NCBI RefSeq assembly: GCF_029784155.1
Contig: NC_073692.1
Span: 432,121,324-432,185,323 of the forward strand
DNA from: Uranotaenia lowii
Taxonomy: Eukaryota; Arthropoda; Insecta; Diptera; Culicidae
Length of the DNA stretch: 64,000 nucleotides
Direction of reading: 5' to 3'
A program made the position numbers and the translations under genes. The notes under the pieces are model-generated. The model saw nothing but the letters and a program-made list of their open reading frames with translations, did not search any database and was not told the origin of the DNA. Positions 11,667 through 23,759 of this stretch are shown in pieces (the stretch's first letter is position 1; each line of letters begins with the position of its first letter).

Positions 11667-14600
11667 CAGAAATATTCCACGCGAAAATGTAAGAAAAACA
11701 TCCTGACCCTGCTAGGTGAAACCGGCTTCCCATTTTTTTCGAAACCTCTTCCTCGCCGCACTCGGGAGGATGATGATGGTGATATGCATTGATGATGAAG
11801 GATTTTCGTATCCACACAAGTATTCCGAAGGAGCGCTAGCTTCTTTTTTCTTTTTTTTTTCTTCGGACGTGTTATCCACAGCATTTCGGCTCGATCCCAT
11901 TGTAGGTAGGCAGACACACACGGATATTATGGGTTTGATGGTTAAGTCCCTGACCAGAACCAGACCAGAACTCGCTTTTTCGATGCACGTGTTCAAATTG
12001 AAAAGTGTGTTTTTTTTTTCTCGGTTATCTCACTTCGGGCTTCCTCTGGCCTCGGTGTTGATGATGATGGGTCCGAGATATGTATGTGCTCGGCATAAGC
12101 GCAAGCGCAAGTAAGAAGAGGACGGTTTTGGTTGATCCGACAACGACGACGACGACGACGGTCTCCTTAAATTACTCCGCCGTTGTTGTTTGGTCGACGA
12201 CGGAACGGTCGGTTTCGGTAGGATCGTTAATGGCCTTTGGGTTAAGCAGGATTCCTTTTTTTTATTCATTGGAAATTTTTTACTGGCGTTATTGATGTTA
12301 TGTACAGGAATTGGTTTACGGTTTTTCATCTCTGATGAGGATCAAGCTTGTTCCAACTGGAAAAAGGGTGCCGGATTTTTTTTCTACGACCATTCAAAAG
12401 GCACCAGAAAAAATGGTGAAGGTTTTAATTTCGGGGCGTTGCGTTACTGTTATTATGATTTTTTTTCATATCAAAGGATGATAAGATAAATTTTTAACAT
12501 TGACCCACTTCCTCTGAATGGTTGCGAGATAAGGGAGAATAGTTCCAGACAAAGAACATGATACCTTTTTGCTTTTTAATTGCGCGACCATTCATTGGAA
12601 AGCTGTAAAGTAAGATCATGTTGGAAATTTGTCTTCGTTTTTTTGGTGGATTTGGCTTTAAGATTACCAAATTGATAACGAAAAAAAACGAAACGACAAG
12701 TTGAAGAAACAGTTGCTGTACTTTCAAAACGTTACTGTTCTCAATGTTATGTATTTGTAGAAACTTTATAATGGGATTACGAATTCAAAATTTGAATTCT
12801 ACACCTGGAATTTAAGCCTTTAGTGTGTATTGAATCCATATTGTGAATTGATATCAGATTAACAAAAAACACTCTGCCTTTTCACAGTTAAATGCAACTT
12901 TTATAGTAAAATTATTTCAATCGAAGACATGCATAACAAATGCAAGGGAGAAAAAAATAAAATAAAACCGCCTACTTTATTGCGTCGAATATATTGTGAT
13001 TTTCTTGAAAAACTAGATTCGCTTGCAATTAATTTCATTTGTCAAAAATTTACGTATTAAATCTTTTTCTCACCTTGTTTAGTACGTTCTTGAAAAAATT
13101 GTTTACACATATTTATCAGCTGACAACATTGCAATGTGACATTGCTTTACAAAATCCGTATCTATAATAGACTGAAAAATATTTCTTGGAAAAATGGATT
13201 AAAGGCTGGAAGAAGTTATCTAAAGCCGAATCAAGAAACAGACAAATTTGGGACCGATTCAAGGCCTTGGCGAAAACTTTTATCAGACGATGATACGATT
13301 TCTGCTGTCCGTTGTAAGACTAAAGTCGTGTTCATTTTTTAGCCATTCTTTGACCCGCTGCCATTAGAATTATGAAGAGTTTTGTCGATAAGATTATTTC
13401 TTCAGCTCTTCTTCTTCTTATATCAATATGGCCAAAACATGTAGGCATCCTGGAAAATGGAAGACTTGCGTCTTTCATTTTATTTTTCAGCGTATTATCT
13501 GTTACATTTAACCATGCATTGCAGATTCTACTACGGCCAGGTCAACCATGTGATGAAAACCGCGAAAGATACAGGAACAAGGGAGGAATGAAGCGTGGAG
13601 TTCCCTGCCAAACGCTTCAAATGATATTTTGCTAAAATTTAACATTATTGATTGATTGGTAATTGGAAAAAATCTAGGACGAATTGGGGTTAAAGGGTAA
13701 TTTTAAAAAGAAACGATCTCACCAAACTCCAAAGGTTTCCGCTGGTGCTATCTCCCTATTTTTCCTGGTTCCGGTCACCTTTAAATTAGTTGCTTTCACA
13801 TGTTCTCAACATCATTGTTCCCTCAATTCCAACCGTCAATTGTTTGTTTTTTTTTTTCGTTCTTTTACTCGGAGAAATCTACATGAGCATTTTACGAGAA
13901 CCACAATTTTAACGGAGATACACTCATCGATTGATGCACAATCATAAGATCATTAATATCGCTCCAACCGAAACTTAACTTCTCTGATTTCAAGTATGAA
14001 AATCATGACGACCAGAAATATAGTTCCTTTTTCTATAACCAACGATTGATTTTCTTCTCGCACGATTCGCCAAGCACAACAGAATTAATTTAGAAATGAA
14101 AAACATCTATTTCCATTATTTGGATACATTTCAATCACTTGTAATATTTATTTTTCTAAACAGAAGTCTCCAAAACACCTTAAATTCACCAAAATTGATA
14201 TTCGCAAAAAAACAAACGAGAAAAATGCGAGGTTGAAAAAAAAACACGTTCGTTCTCGAGCACGGCTTGCTGCGATTTTCTCGATAAGATTATTCCTTCA
14301 GCTCTTCAATTTATTTATTTTCAGTAGTTACATGGCTTCAACGTGTCCGACCCATACACAGTCATAGCCATGAATAGATCCAGAACACTCGTCCTTGTCG
14401 CGAATTTCACCGTTGTACAATTCCAGAATAGCCAGGTTTGAAGTAGTTAAGCTACTCAGTACTTGATGCTGAAAAAGTATGAAAATGAAAAAAAAACTAT
14501 TTTTGGCACAAATTCATATTAACTTACAACTTTGAAAGAAAAAATTTATTGGTGGGACCATCGGAAATTTTCTTCGTGGTGAATTTTAACCCTTGACCTA

Positions 14601-17084
14601 GAAGATTTTTTCAATAAAATTATCACAATTAAATACTTCAAGAGTTACCTTGAAATTTCGCTCGAAGTGAAGTTCTATCATTTTTTGTTTATTTTTGTAG
14701 TTAATGACATGATTACTGTGATTAGTTAGTTATCGTATTCAAGAGGTATGCGAATATGATAGTGAGAGAAAAAGTATGAAATCGAAGAACGAAATTTGAG
14801 ATTGACGAAATTTTTGTGTGAAAACTCTAGCGCATGAATATGATCGCAATAGTTTAATCAACTATTTTCTCATATTGTGTAGCAACCTGCAAGGCCTACT
14901 ATTGATCTGGTGTCAAATCTGCATCGTAGGATAGAATTGAACTTAAAAAAAAAAAAGTTTTTTTTAATGGAATTATTCATTATTGCTGGATCGCTAAAAC
15001 GAATCTTAAATCAATCAACAATCTTCATAATTAGAAGGTTGTGTCACAAAAGCGATCGTACAAAAAACTTCATAGGATTTTATTCCTTTTCACAAAAAGG
15101 ACGCGTTGGTGTTGTCTAAATTGACAATGTCAAACAATCCGAAGACAGACACGTAGAAATAATGTTAAGAAGCTTCATCGTTGTTGACGTTGGGCTTGAA
15201 AGAAGGTGAAGAGGATTCCGTTCGTTCGTTAGCGGCTTCAAATTCAAGTTATGTGATGATGTATTTTACCATTTTTTACCATCCCATCCTAGCTGTCGTT
15301 CGTTTATTTGTTCACTGGTTGGCATGGCTTGGTATATTTGATCCTTTTCGGGATGAGCAAGCGCACAGGCCCGTGTTTGCTTCCAAGGGGCGATATTTAC
15401 CAAACACCGAACATCATCGGAGCAATGTTGGATTTGAAACATGGCCTTTATGGTCTATTGAACATTTCTACACAACGGAGCGGCACTTGTGTTATGGAAT
15501 CGTTTTTTTTTATTCCCGAACCTCGGTTCTACTTGGAATCTTGACTGAATTTCCTCGAGGGGGTGGGCAGGACAAGTGCCCTCAAGTGCATACAGATGAG
15601 TGAGCATTTGAGCTTTCCATAACCGTTTATGGGTTTCGTTTCTGGTGAATTTGTAATTAGGAGCCGAAAAATTTTTCGTTCGGGTTCTGCCTTTTTTCAC
15701 CATGACAAATGTGACCAGACCAAGCATTCCTCAAGAAGGGACCAACAGCGATCACATTGTGGTGGCACCCCGAGATTGGAGGAATATTACATAAACAAAT
15801 GATGCGGTGCGGGTCTCTAATCTGGCTGACTGAGGAGCAAGCGGTTTCAAGTTACTTCTGGTGCGTTCTGGAGGCATTTATGAGCCGTTATGGCCTTTCC
15901 ATTTGGTTAAAAATCTACGCACCATTCTTCTTGCTTGGTTGTCTGCTTGCTTGCTTGCTGGTGGTAATTGATCTGTGAGATGTTACACCAAACTAGGGGC
16001 TAATGTGCATCCATGCTGAGACCGTATGGACGTGCCAGGCCAGAGGCTGGCGGTTGTTTTTTTTGGCGCCGAAATTATGAACTCCGAGATTGTTGTTTAT
16101 CGCTTTCTATCTCTCGGTTGGTCGCATATCAAATTTACGCGGCAGATGGGGCGAAAAAAGAGTTCTGCTGACGATCGCTACAGGCATGTGATTGTTTTTA
16201 TGGTGGTAAAAATTTCAAGTTCAAGCAATCCATATCAAGTAACACCGATTAGACAAGCAAAGGGGTTATTTATGAGTTAATTTTGAAGGGCGAGTAGAAG
16301 AAAAAATCCGAACAAACAGATTGGCTATGCGTACATGAGCATAACATAGCAACACGTGCTTAAACGATGACGACGACGAAGCATGCGCCGGCAACAACAA
16401 AGCAATCATGGACTTTTTTGACACTCCTCCTAGTGCAGAACCACAGAAGAGGGTATCGCATCGAATCTCAACGCCTACCGTGATTCTGCCAAAAGTCACT
16501 CGGAACGAATGTGGTTTTAGCTAAATTACCGACGACCAAAGTGACCGAACACAATTTCCACTTTGATCTTTTGCAGTCGGTGCGCGCGTTCTTTCTAAAC
16601 AGTCAGTCAGGTGGAAGATTTGGCAAGTGTCAGACCGCACAGTTCAAAGTTTCCGACTTTTGACACCGGACTCTTTGGGAAGGGACGCGTTTTGCCGGGA
16701 AGGCGGAGTTTCTTCCGAGATAGGACTGGGTGCAGTTCCTGCTGCAATTAAGGGTGTGGAAACTGGCTGGATTGCAGGAAAAATTGATGAGCGAGCGGCA
16801 ATCTTTGTTGCTGAATTCGGGAGGCGGTTCTCCAGTGTAGGTATTGAAAAGTTCTTGGAAGATTTCCTAATTTCTCTGCCACACAGGAAGATAATTACAG
16901 GATTGCTGAGGAGAAAGGCAGAATCCGAATGAATTATTACACTTGAGATTTGAAGGTGCTTAAGAAGAGTTCTAACGCGATTATTTGAAATTATCGCAAT
17001 TAAGAAAACAATACTCGAACTACGTTAGACTTGGTTCCATGTTTCTGAACTGGATTCTAGATTTGGATTCCAAATTCAGGGGTG
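11667..17084. other. Gene-free stretch, no supported coding region
   Basis: Contains a CGA/GAC microsatellite (12142-12160), many T and A runs and scattered short frames of up to 140 codons, with no recognisable domains or splice context. A near-palindrome GAATTCAAAATTTGAATTC sits at 12781-12799. A 27-nt phrase is repeated in direct orientation at 13385-13411 and 14281-14307 with one difference. Confidence 0.5.
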
Positions 17085-17305
17085 AAATTATGAATCCTAT
17101 TCGATTCGAGTTACCCGTTTCGAGTTGAACTCGAATCGAATTAGAATCAGTATTACGAATCTCGTTCGAGTTCTTAATTTTAACTTACTAGATTTCGAGT
17201 AAATCGGGTAGAAGATCATCTCGAAACGTTCCATTCGAATCGAGATCTGTAATGCCAAAGTTGGTCGAATCGAACGAAACTCGATTGTTTCGAGTTCCAT
17301 AATCC
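17085..17305. repeat. Inverted-repeat-rich ~220-bp segment beside the satellite
   Basis: Dense in ATTCGAGTT and its complement AACTCGAAT. The left edge (ATTATGAATCCTATTCGATT) and the reverse complement of the right edge (ATTATGGAACTCGAAACAAT) share the start ATTATGRA. It looks like a small MITE, but the inverted ends are imperfect. Confidence 0.45.
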
Positions 17306-17310
17306 CGCTC

Positions 17311-18990
17311 CAGATTCAAGATTCAAGATTCAGATTCAAGATTCAGATTCAAGATTCAGATTCAGATTCAAGATTCAAAATTCAAGATTCAAGATTCAAG
17401 ATTCAAGATTCAAGATTCAAGATTCAAGATTCAAGATTCAAGATTCAAGATTCAAGATTCAAGATTCAAGATTCAAGATTCAAGATTCAAGATTCAAGAT
17501 TCAAGATTCAAGATTCAAGATTCAAGATTCAAGATTCAAGATTCAAGATTCAAGATTCAAGATTCAAGATTCAAGACTCAAGATTCAAGATTCAAGATTC
17601 AAGATTCAAGATTCAAGATTCAAGATTCAAGATTCAGATTCAAGATTCAGATTTAAGATTCAGATTCAAGATTCAGATTCAAGATTCAGATTCAAGATTC
17701 AGATTCAAGATTCAGATACAAGATTCAGATTCAAGATTCAGATTCAAGATTCAGATTCAAGATTCAGATTCAAGATTCAGATTCAAGATTCAGATTCAAG
17801 ATTCAGATTCAAGATTCAGATTCAAGATTCAGATTCAAGATTCAGATTCAAGATTCAAGATTCAAGATTCAAGATTCAAGATTCAAGATTCAAGATTCAA
17901 GATTCAAGATTCAAGATTCAAGATTCAAGATTCAAGATTCAAGATTCAAGATTCAAGATTCAAGATTCAAGATTCAAGATTCAAGATTCAAGATTCAAGA
18001 TTCAAGATTCAAGATTCAAGATTCAAGATTCAAGATTCAAGATTCAAGATTCAAGATTCAAGATTCAGATTCAAGATTCAGATTCAAGATTCAGATTCAA
18101 GATTCAGATTCAAGATTCAGATTCAAGATTCAGATTCAAGATTCAGATTCAAGATTCAGATTCAAGATTCAGATTCAAAATTCAAATTCAAAATTCAAAT
18201 TCAAGATTCAGATTCAAGATTCAGATTCAAGATTCAGATTCAAGATTCAGATTCAAGATTCAGATTCAAGATTCAGATTCAAGTTTCAGATTCAAAATTC
18301 AGATTCAAGATTCAAATTCAAGATTCAGATTCAAGATTCAGATTCAAGATTCAGATTCAAGATTCAGATTCAAGATTCAGATTCAAGATTCAGATTCAAG
18401 ATTCAGATTCAAGATTCAGATTCAAGATTCAGATTCAAGATTCAGATTCAAGATTCAGATTCAAGATTCAGATTCAAGATTCAGATTCAAGATTCAGATT
18501 CAAGATTCAGATTCAAGATTCAGATTCAAGATTCAGATTCAAGGTTCAGATTCAAGATTCAGATTCAAGATTCAGATTCAAGATTCAGATTCAAGATTCA
18601 GATTCTAGATTCAGATTCAAGATTCAGATTCAAGATTCAGATTCAAGATTCAGATTCAAGATTCAGATTCAAGATTCAGATTCAAGATTCAGATTCAAGA
18701 TTCAGATTCAAGATTCAGATTCAAGGTTCAGATTCAAGATTCAGATTCAAGATTCAGATTCAAGATTCAGATTCAAGATTCAGATTCAAGGTTCAGATTC
18801 AAGATTCAGATTCAAGATTCAGATTCAAGATTCAGATTCAAGATTCAGATTCAAGATTCAGATTCTAGATTCAGATTCAAGATTCAGATTCAAGATTCAG
18901 ATTCAAGATTCAGATTCATGATTCAGATTCAAGATTCAGATTCAAGATTCAGATTCAGGATTCAGATTCATGATTCAGATTTAAGATTTA
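17311..18990. repeat. GATTCAA satellite (7-bp and 13-bp units in alternating blocks)
   Basis: About 1.68 kb built from GATTCAA (7 bp) and the compound 13-bp unit GATTCAGATTCAA. Blocks alternate: mixed to about 17375, pure 7-mer to about 17630, 13-mer to about 17850, 7-mer to about 18063, then 13-mer to the end. Rare variants (GGTTCAG, TCTAGATTC, TTCAAAATTC) recur within blocks, as expected from slippage and unequal exchange. The right edge decays through GATTTAGATTTAGATTT. Confidence 0.97.
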
Positions 18991-20610
18991 AATTTAGATT
19001 TAGATTTAGATTGGAATACCTACCAATTTTTAATGCGATCCCAATAAACTTTACTCGTATTTGCTTTTGAATCTATATTGTTTCTTTTTTCTCTAATGGG
19101 CTGAATACCTCAATATAATAAAATATGTTTATAGAATGAATCGATCTTTTTGTCATGTCGTTCGAGCTGCAAAAATCGTCACCAAAAAAAACCTTCAAAT
19201 AATTCATCCAAAACCCTAAGTTATGTTTTTATTGCTGCCTGTGCCTGTGATTGAAATCCATCCCTCAACACAAACTATAAACTAATTGAACGTAAACAAA
19301 ATAAATAACAGTTCAATTATCTCGTTTCGGCTCAACTGAGAATGGATGATCGGTTCTCAAGAAATCTCAAATAACCAAAATCTTAAGCATCTTAAGATCT
19401 GGAGCCGGTTGCGCCTGAACAAAAATATCCGCAATGGCTTTACTACCTATATGTATAAGCAAAACCAGCATTTTGGTTCGGTTTCGTAGGTTTCGGATTA
19501 ACAATTGATCGCTTGTTTTGGATGGGTTTATTTTTTTCCGTTGAAATGTAATGTTCCGAAATTTTTTTTCTGCTATTGTAGTTCTGAAGAAAAAAATCTC
19601 GCACAAAGGCTAAAATCCCAACGGACGGAAGAATGGCAGGTTAATTTCGGTGTGTGTTGAAGGAAAAATGACGCTTTCCATTAAAACGGCAATGAAAATA
19701 TTTTCCTATTTCTCGATACGCCCGAGAGCAACTTCTGATGAGATGTTGATGCTGAGTCAAAGAAGAAAAAAAACTTACAGGATTCTTTTATTCCGTGCAG
19801 CAATCCTATCGAAGGATCTGAAATCAAACAATGAAGTGAAAACTGAAACTAACAGAAGAGTGCGAGAAAGCGAATGGAGAAAAGCGAATGTAATGCTAAA
19901 ACTATATGGTCCTGTTTTTCAACCGGAATATTTTTCTTTACTACCGTTCATTTTTTTTCTCTCCGGGGGTGGTTTATCGGCGATTCGATTCCTTTTTTAA
20001 GATTAACCACCGAGGGGTGACTCAATTTTCTTTTAAGGTGTGTACCAAAGAAGTTTCTTGAAATTTGTTTCATTGATGTACCCCTCGCTCAGAAGTTGAG
20101 AAATGAGAATTTCGGGTTGATGGTAACGTTTTTTTCCCTGAAGAAGCATTAAGCGAGGTGAATCTACAGTACTAATCAAATTTATGAGCAAATTATTTTC
20201 CTTAAACAAATTTTCGAATTAACAGAAATTTTACAAGATTGGGATATATTTCCTGAGATGTATGTAACAGTGTATAAACATAAGAAAAACTTCGTCTCAA
20301 TAAATTTGCCCTTTACTGTTGGCATGTACCTGTAACGTTTGATCCTTCCGGGTTTCCGCACGAAAGACTTCAACGGCGGCGGTGGCGACGAAAAACGAAG
20401 ACGATTGCGATCCGACACCCAAACAGGTATAATTTCGGAGGCTCCGCTAGGGCCGAACGAGATTTATTATCCACCCCAGCCCAGACCTCTCAGCGATTTC
20501 AACCGTAAAAACTGCTCGACCCTCTTCTGAAGACTCAAATTGATGAGATTTTTTTTTCGGTTACTTTTTACAGACAAGTCCAAAGTCTACCTGTGCGGCA
20601 CCAGCTAGTG

Positions 20611-20646
20611 GCTTAAAGACGCTCAATGTCTACAACGTCTTTAAGC
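20611..20646. repeat. Perfect 11-bp hairpin stem
   Basis: GCTTAAAGACG (20611-20621) pairs perfectly with CGTCTTTAAGC (20636-20646) across a 14-nt loop. It lies in a GC-richer patch (20580-20830) that looks like part of a repeat. No function is assigned. Confidence 0.7.
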
Positions 20647-21353
20647 GTAGGTAAATCACTTGTCCCTGACCCTTAAAGCCCCTAAGGGCGATGGCTAACC
20701 CGGACATGGTTCTTATCGATGCAGATACAGGAGGATATTGCGATGGCCACTATCTGCACAGGAAGAAGAGATAATCCTACGGAAGAGTGGCCCGTCTTTT
20801 TGATTTAGCTTTTCTTCCTACGCTACGGTCTAGGTTTGTTTTTTTTTTCTCACGAAACCAGCGTGTCTTCTGGCATCCTTCAAAACAAACTTCAATGCTG
20901 GCTATGCATAGATACCCTCTAAAATTCTTAAAGCTTGGCATTGGTTCTGTTTAAAAATTTGGAATTTTCATCATTTGAATTTATTCTTGATGGTAACTAT
21001 AGTTTTAATGGTACATTCAATCATTTTTTTTATGGCTGAATTAACCATGCATTGATTTTCTTCTGATAATAAGATATGCTGTATGCAGCCTCAAAATATG
21101 GAATAATTAAATCAGGGAATGTAATGTAAAATTCAATTAAATTTGTAAAATATTTTGTCAAAAATCCTGGATTTGTTGAAACAAAAAAAACTATGTTTGA
21201 GAGTAGGAAAAACTTATGTTTTTTTTTAAAAACGGAGATTTTTTTTACTCAAATGTTGCAAGATTCATGTGGTTTAATCTATTTTCAATCAATATTCAAT
21301 AGAAGGAAAAACACAGAACTTGAAAAACCCAAATACTAGTATTTCCTATTTAA

Positions 21354-21415
21354 CTACTTGCTGCTAGCACCATCAGTGGATTATCAACTAATCCACTTAG
21401 GATGCTAGCAAGTAG
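21354..21415. repeat. 62-nt imperfect hairpin
   Basis: CTACTTGC...TGCTAGCA...GTGGATTA on the left pairs with TAATCCAC...TGCTAGCA...GCAAGTAG on the right, around a 5-nt loop (TCAAC), with small bulges. It is stable enough to be a hairpin RNA if transcribed, but it could equally be the core of a small palindromic element. Confidence 0.6.
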
Positions 21416-22212
21416 CTAGTAAAAATAGGTTTTCTCAAATACTGTGGCTGAGTTCAAAGGGATTTATCGACTATCTCTGAAATCATCTACCTTCAAACTT
21501 AATCTTTATTCCGCTATTTTCTCTTCTGACAGCTGAGAAATATTGTCTTGTTGAGTTAACCTCACATGATGGCTAAAATTGCCGCTGATCGAACGAAATG
21601 TGAGCTCCCATCAAATATGACAGTGACACGGGGTAGAATCAACTATGTGAATTTTCATCAAATAAACCTCGATGTAATATTCGAATCAATCTTCTCCCGT
21701 TCTTTAGCTATCGACAAATGAGAAATTTCGCAATATGAGGGTCCAGAAAATTCAAAAGATGTATTTTACTCTACTCAAAATTTCAAATTCCTCATCACAT
21801 TTTGATGATGGAATAAGGTTATTCAAGAGTAATAATCTTGACTCAGAACTGATACTAAAATCCTGAAAAAATTATCCCAGATTCAGAATTTTGATACTGT
21901 TATTCAGAAAATTTTTACTTTTTGATTGAAATTCATTAGGATGAATATTAAATTTTCAATGAGATTGAACTTATTTCCGAGATTCTGGTTTCTTATTATC
22001 AAAATCAGTATTGTTTTTCTGTTTTCTGTCTTCTGTAGGCAAGTTAGAATTCTTGATTTTCGGCTTGAATCATCATTAGAAAATAGAAATAATAATTTTC
22101 TGAATATGAAAATGAACTTAGAAACCATCTTAAGTTTTTCGTTTTATATTCAGATTTCAAGTTCTAAATTTTATTTCTTATGCGAAATTCAAGTATAACA
22201 AAACTTCAAAAT

Positions 22213-23530
22213 TTATTTTATTTTTTTTTATTTACATAGTATTCCGTCTCACGACATAACTTGACGAACATAATTCCTTAAAATCACTCGGTCCATGGCA
22301 ACCGTTCTCCAATTTCTCGGGCACCCCACGTTCGCCAGATCACGCTCCACTTGGTCTAACCACCTTGCTCGTTGCGCCCCCGCTCGTCTTGTTCCTACCG
22401 GATTCGTAGCGAACACCTGTTTTGCAGGACAGTCGTCCGGCATTCGCGCAACATGTCCCGCCCAGCGTATCCGGCCAGCTTTCACCACCTTCTGGATACT
22501 GGGTTCGCCGTAGAGTCGCGCGAGCTCGTAGTTCATCCTTCGCCTCCACACTCCATTCTCCTGTACGCCGCCAAAGATGGTTCTGAACACTCGTCGCTCA
22601 AATACTCCGAGTGTACGCAGGTCCTCCTCGAGCAATATCCATGTCTCGTGCCTGTAGAGAACAACCGGTCTAATGAGCGTCGTATACAGGTTACACTTCG
22701 TGCGAGGGCTAAGTCTTCTCGACCGCAGTTGCTTGTGGAGTCCATAGTAGGCACGACTTCCGCTGATAATTCGCCTCCGGATCTCACGGCTGGTGTCATT
22801 GTCTGCGGTCACCAGTGAGCCGAGATAGACAAAGTCTTCGACTATCTCCAGCTCGTCGCCGTCGATCGTGACCTTGTTATTACTGGACAAGCGGGTTCGG
22901 TCGGTCTCGGATCCGCAGGCCAGCATATACTTCGTCTTGGACGTATTAATCATCAACCCAATCCTTCCTGCTTCGCGTTTCAGTTTGCGGTAGATCTCCT
23001 TCACCGCCGCAGTTGATCTGCCGACTATATCAATGTCATCGGCAAAGTAGATAAGTTGACTGGATCTGTTGAAAATCGTGCCCCGCATTTCGCCCACCGC
23101 TCGTCGAATAACACCTTCTAGCGCCACGTTGAACATCATGCAGGATAGACCATCACCTTGTCGAAGCCCCCTGCGCGATTCGAATGAACTCGACAATTCA
23201 CCAGAGATCCGCACACAGCACTGCGTTCCATCCATCGTCGCCTTGATCAGTCTAATCAGCTTCCCGGAAAAGCCGTTCTCGTCCATGATTTTCCATAGCT
23301 CGTTACGGTCGATCGTGTCGTATGCGGCTTTGAAGTCGATGAATAGATGGTGCGTAGGGACTTGGTGTTCACGGCATTTTTGGAGGATTTGCCGTAATGT
23401 GAATATCTGGTCCGTCGTTGACCGTCCCTCCATGAAGCCGGCCTGATGACTTCCCACGAATCTGTTTGCTTGCGGCGTTAGGCGGCGGAGTAGGATTCGG
23501 GACAACACTTTGTAGGCGGCATTGAGGACA
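22213..23530 (-). mobile_element. RTE-like non-LTR retrotransposon, copy 1, 5'-truncated, with target-site duplication
   Basis: The element lies on the minus strand. Its 3' end is the A/T-rich tail at 22213-22240, and its 5' end is truncated inside the RT gene near 23527. ACAAAACTTCAAAAT flanks it on both sides (22198-22212 and 23528-23542). The first three bases may be microhomology with the element, so the duplication is 12 to 15 bp. The sequence is nearly identical to copy 2 at 35933-38466, so the family moved recently. The family call (RTE-like, similar to the JAM1 group of Aedes) comes from memory of the protein motifs. Confidence 0.9.
22249..23526 (-). pseudogene. RTE-like reverse transcriptase ORF, 5'-truncated but open to its stop
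   Basis: An open frame of 419 codons from the first ATG (23508), open a few codons further to the truncation point. Visible RT features, with residues counted from that ATG: HQAGFMEGRSTTDQ (21-34), IDFKAAYDTIDR (58-69), GLRQGDGLSCMMFN (115-128) and the catalytic block FADDIDIVGR (about 154-163), where the DD pair binds metal. A long C-terminal region follows with TLIRPVVLY and RWAGHVARMP. The endonuclease domain and the start of RT are absent, so it cannot mobilise itself. A retained frame in a truncated copy argues for recent insertion, not function. Confidence 0.9.
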
Positions 23531-23759
23531 AAACTTCAAAATAACGATCCCAAATTTAAAGTCATCAGATTCGTCATTCAAAATTCGATGTTCAACTCAG
23601 AGAAAAATTCTGGCAACTTTATCTCAGCTAATATCAGATTGTATATATTGTATATATTGATTAGGAAGTTCCTTCATGCAAGTTTCCAATACTCAAACTC
23701 AAACTCAAAATTTGGCGTTTAGGGATAACGTACTAACTTGTTGTTCAGAAAGAAGAACT

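Larger units (their letters stand above)
18991..22197. other. Intergenic DNA with two hairpins and decayed GATTCA-like words
   Basis: No gene recognised. Between 21780 and 22190, TTCAAAATT and ATTCAGAAT words are frequent and may be an eroded relative of the satellite to the left. Hairpins at 20611-20646 and 21354-21415 are listed separately. Confidence 0.5.

Noticed and set aside
15181..16932. Several frames of 70-140 codons
   Set aside because: Some begin with alternative start codons, none shows a domain, and they overlap. No splice or UTR evidence.
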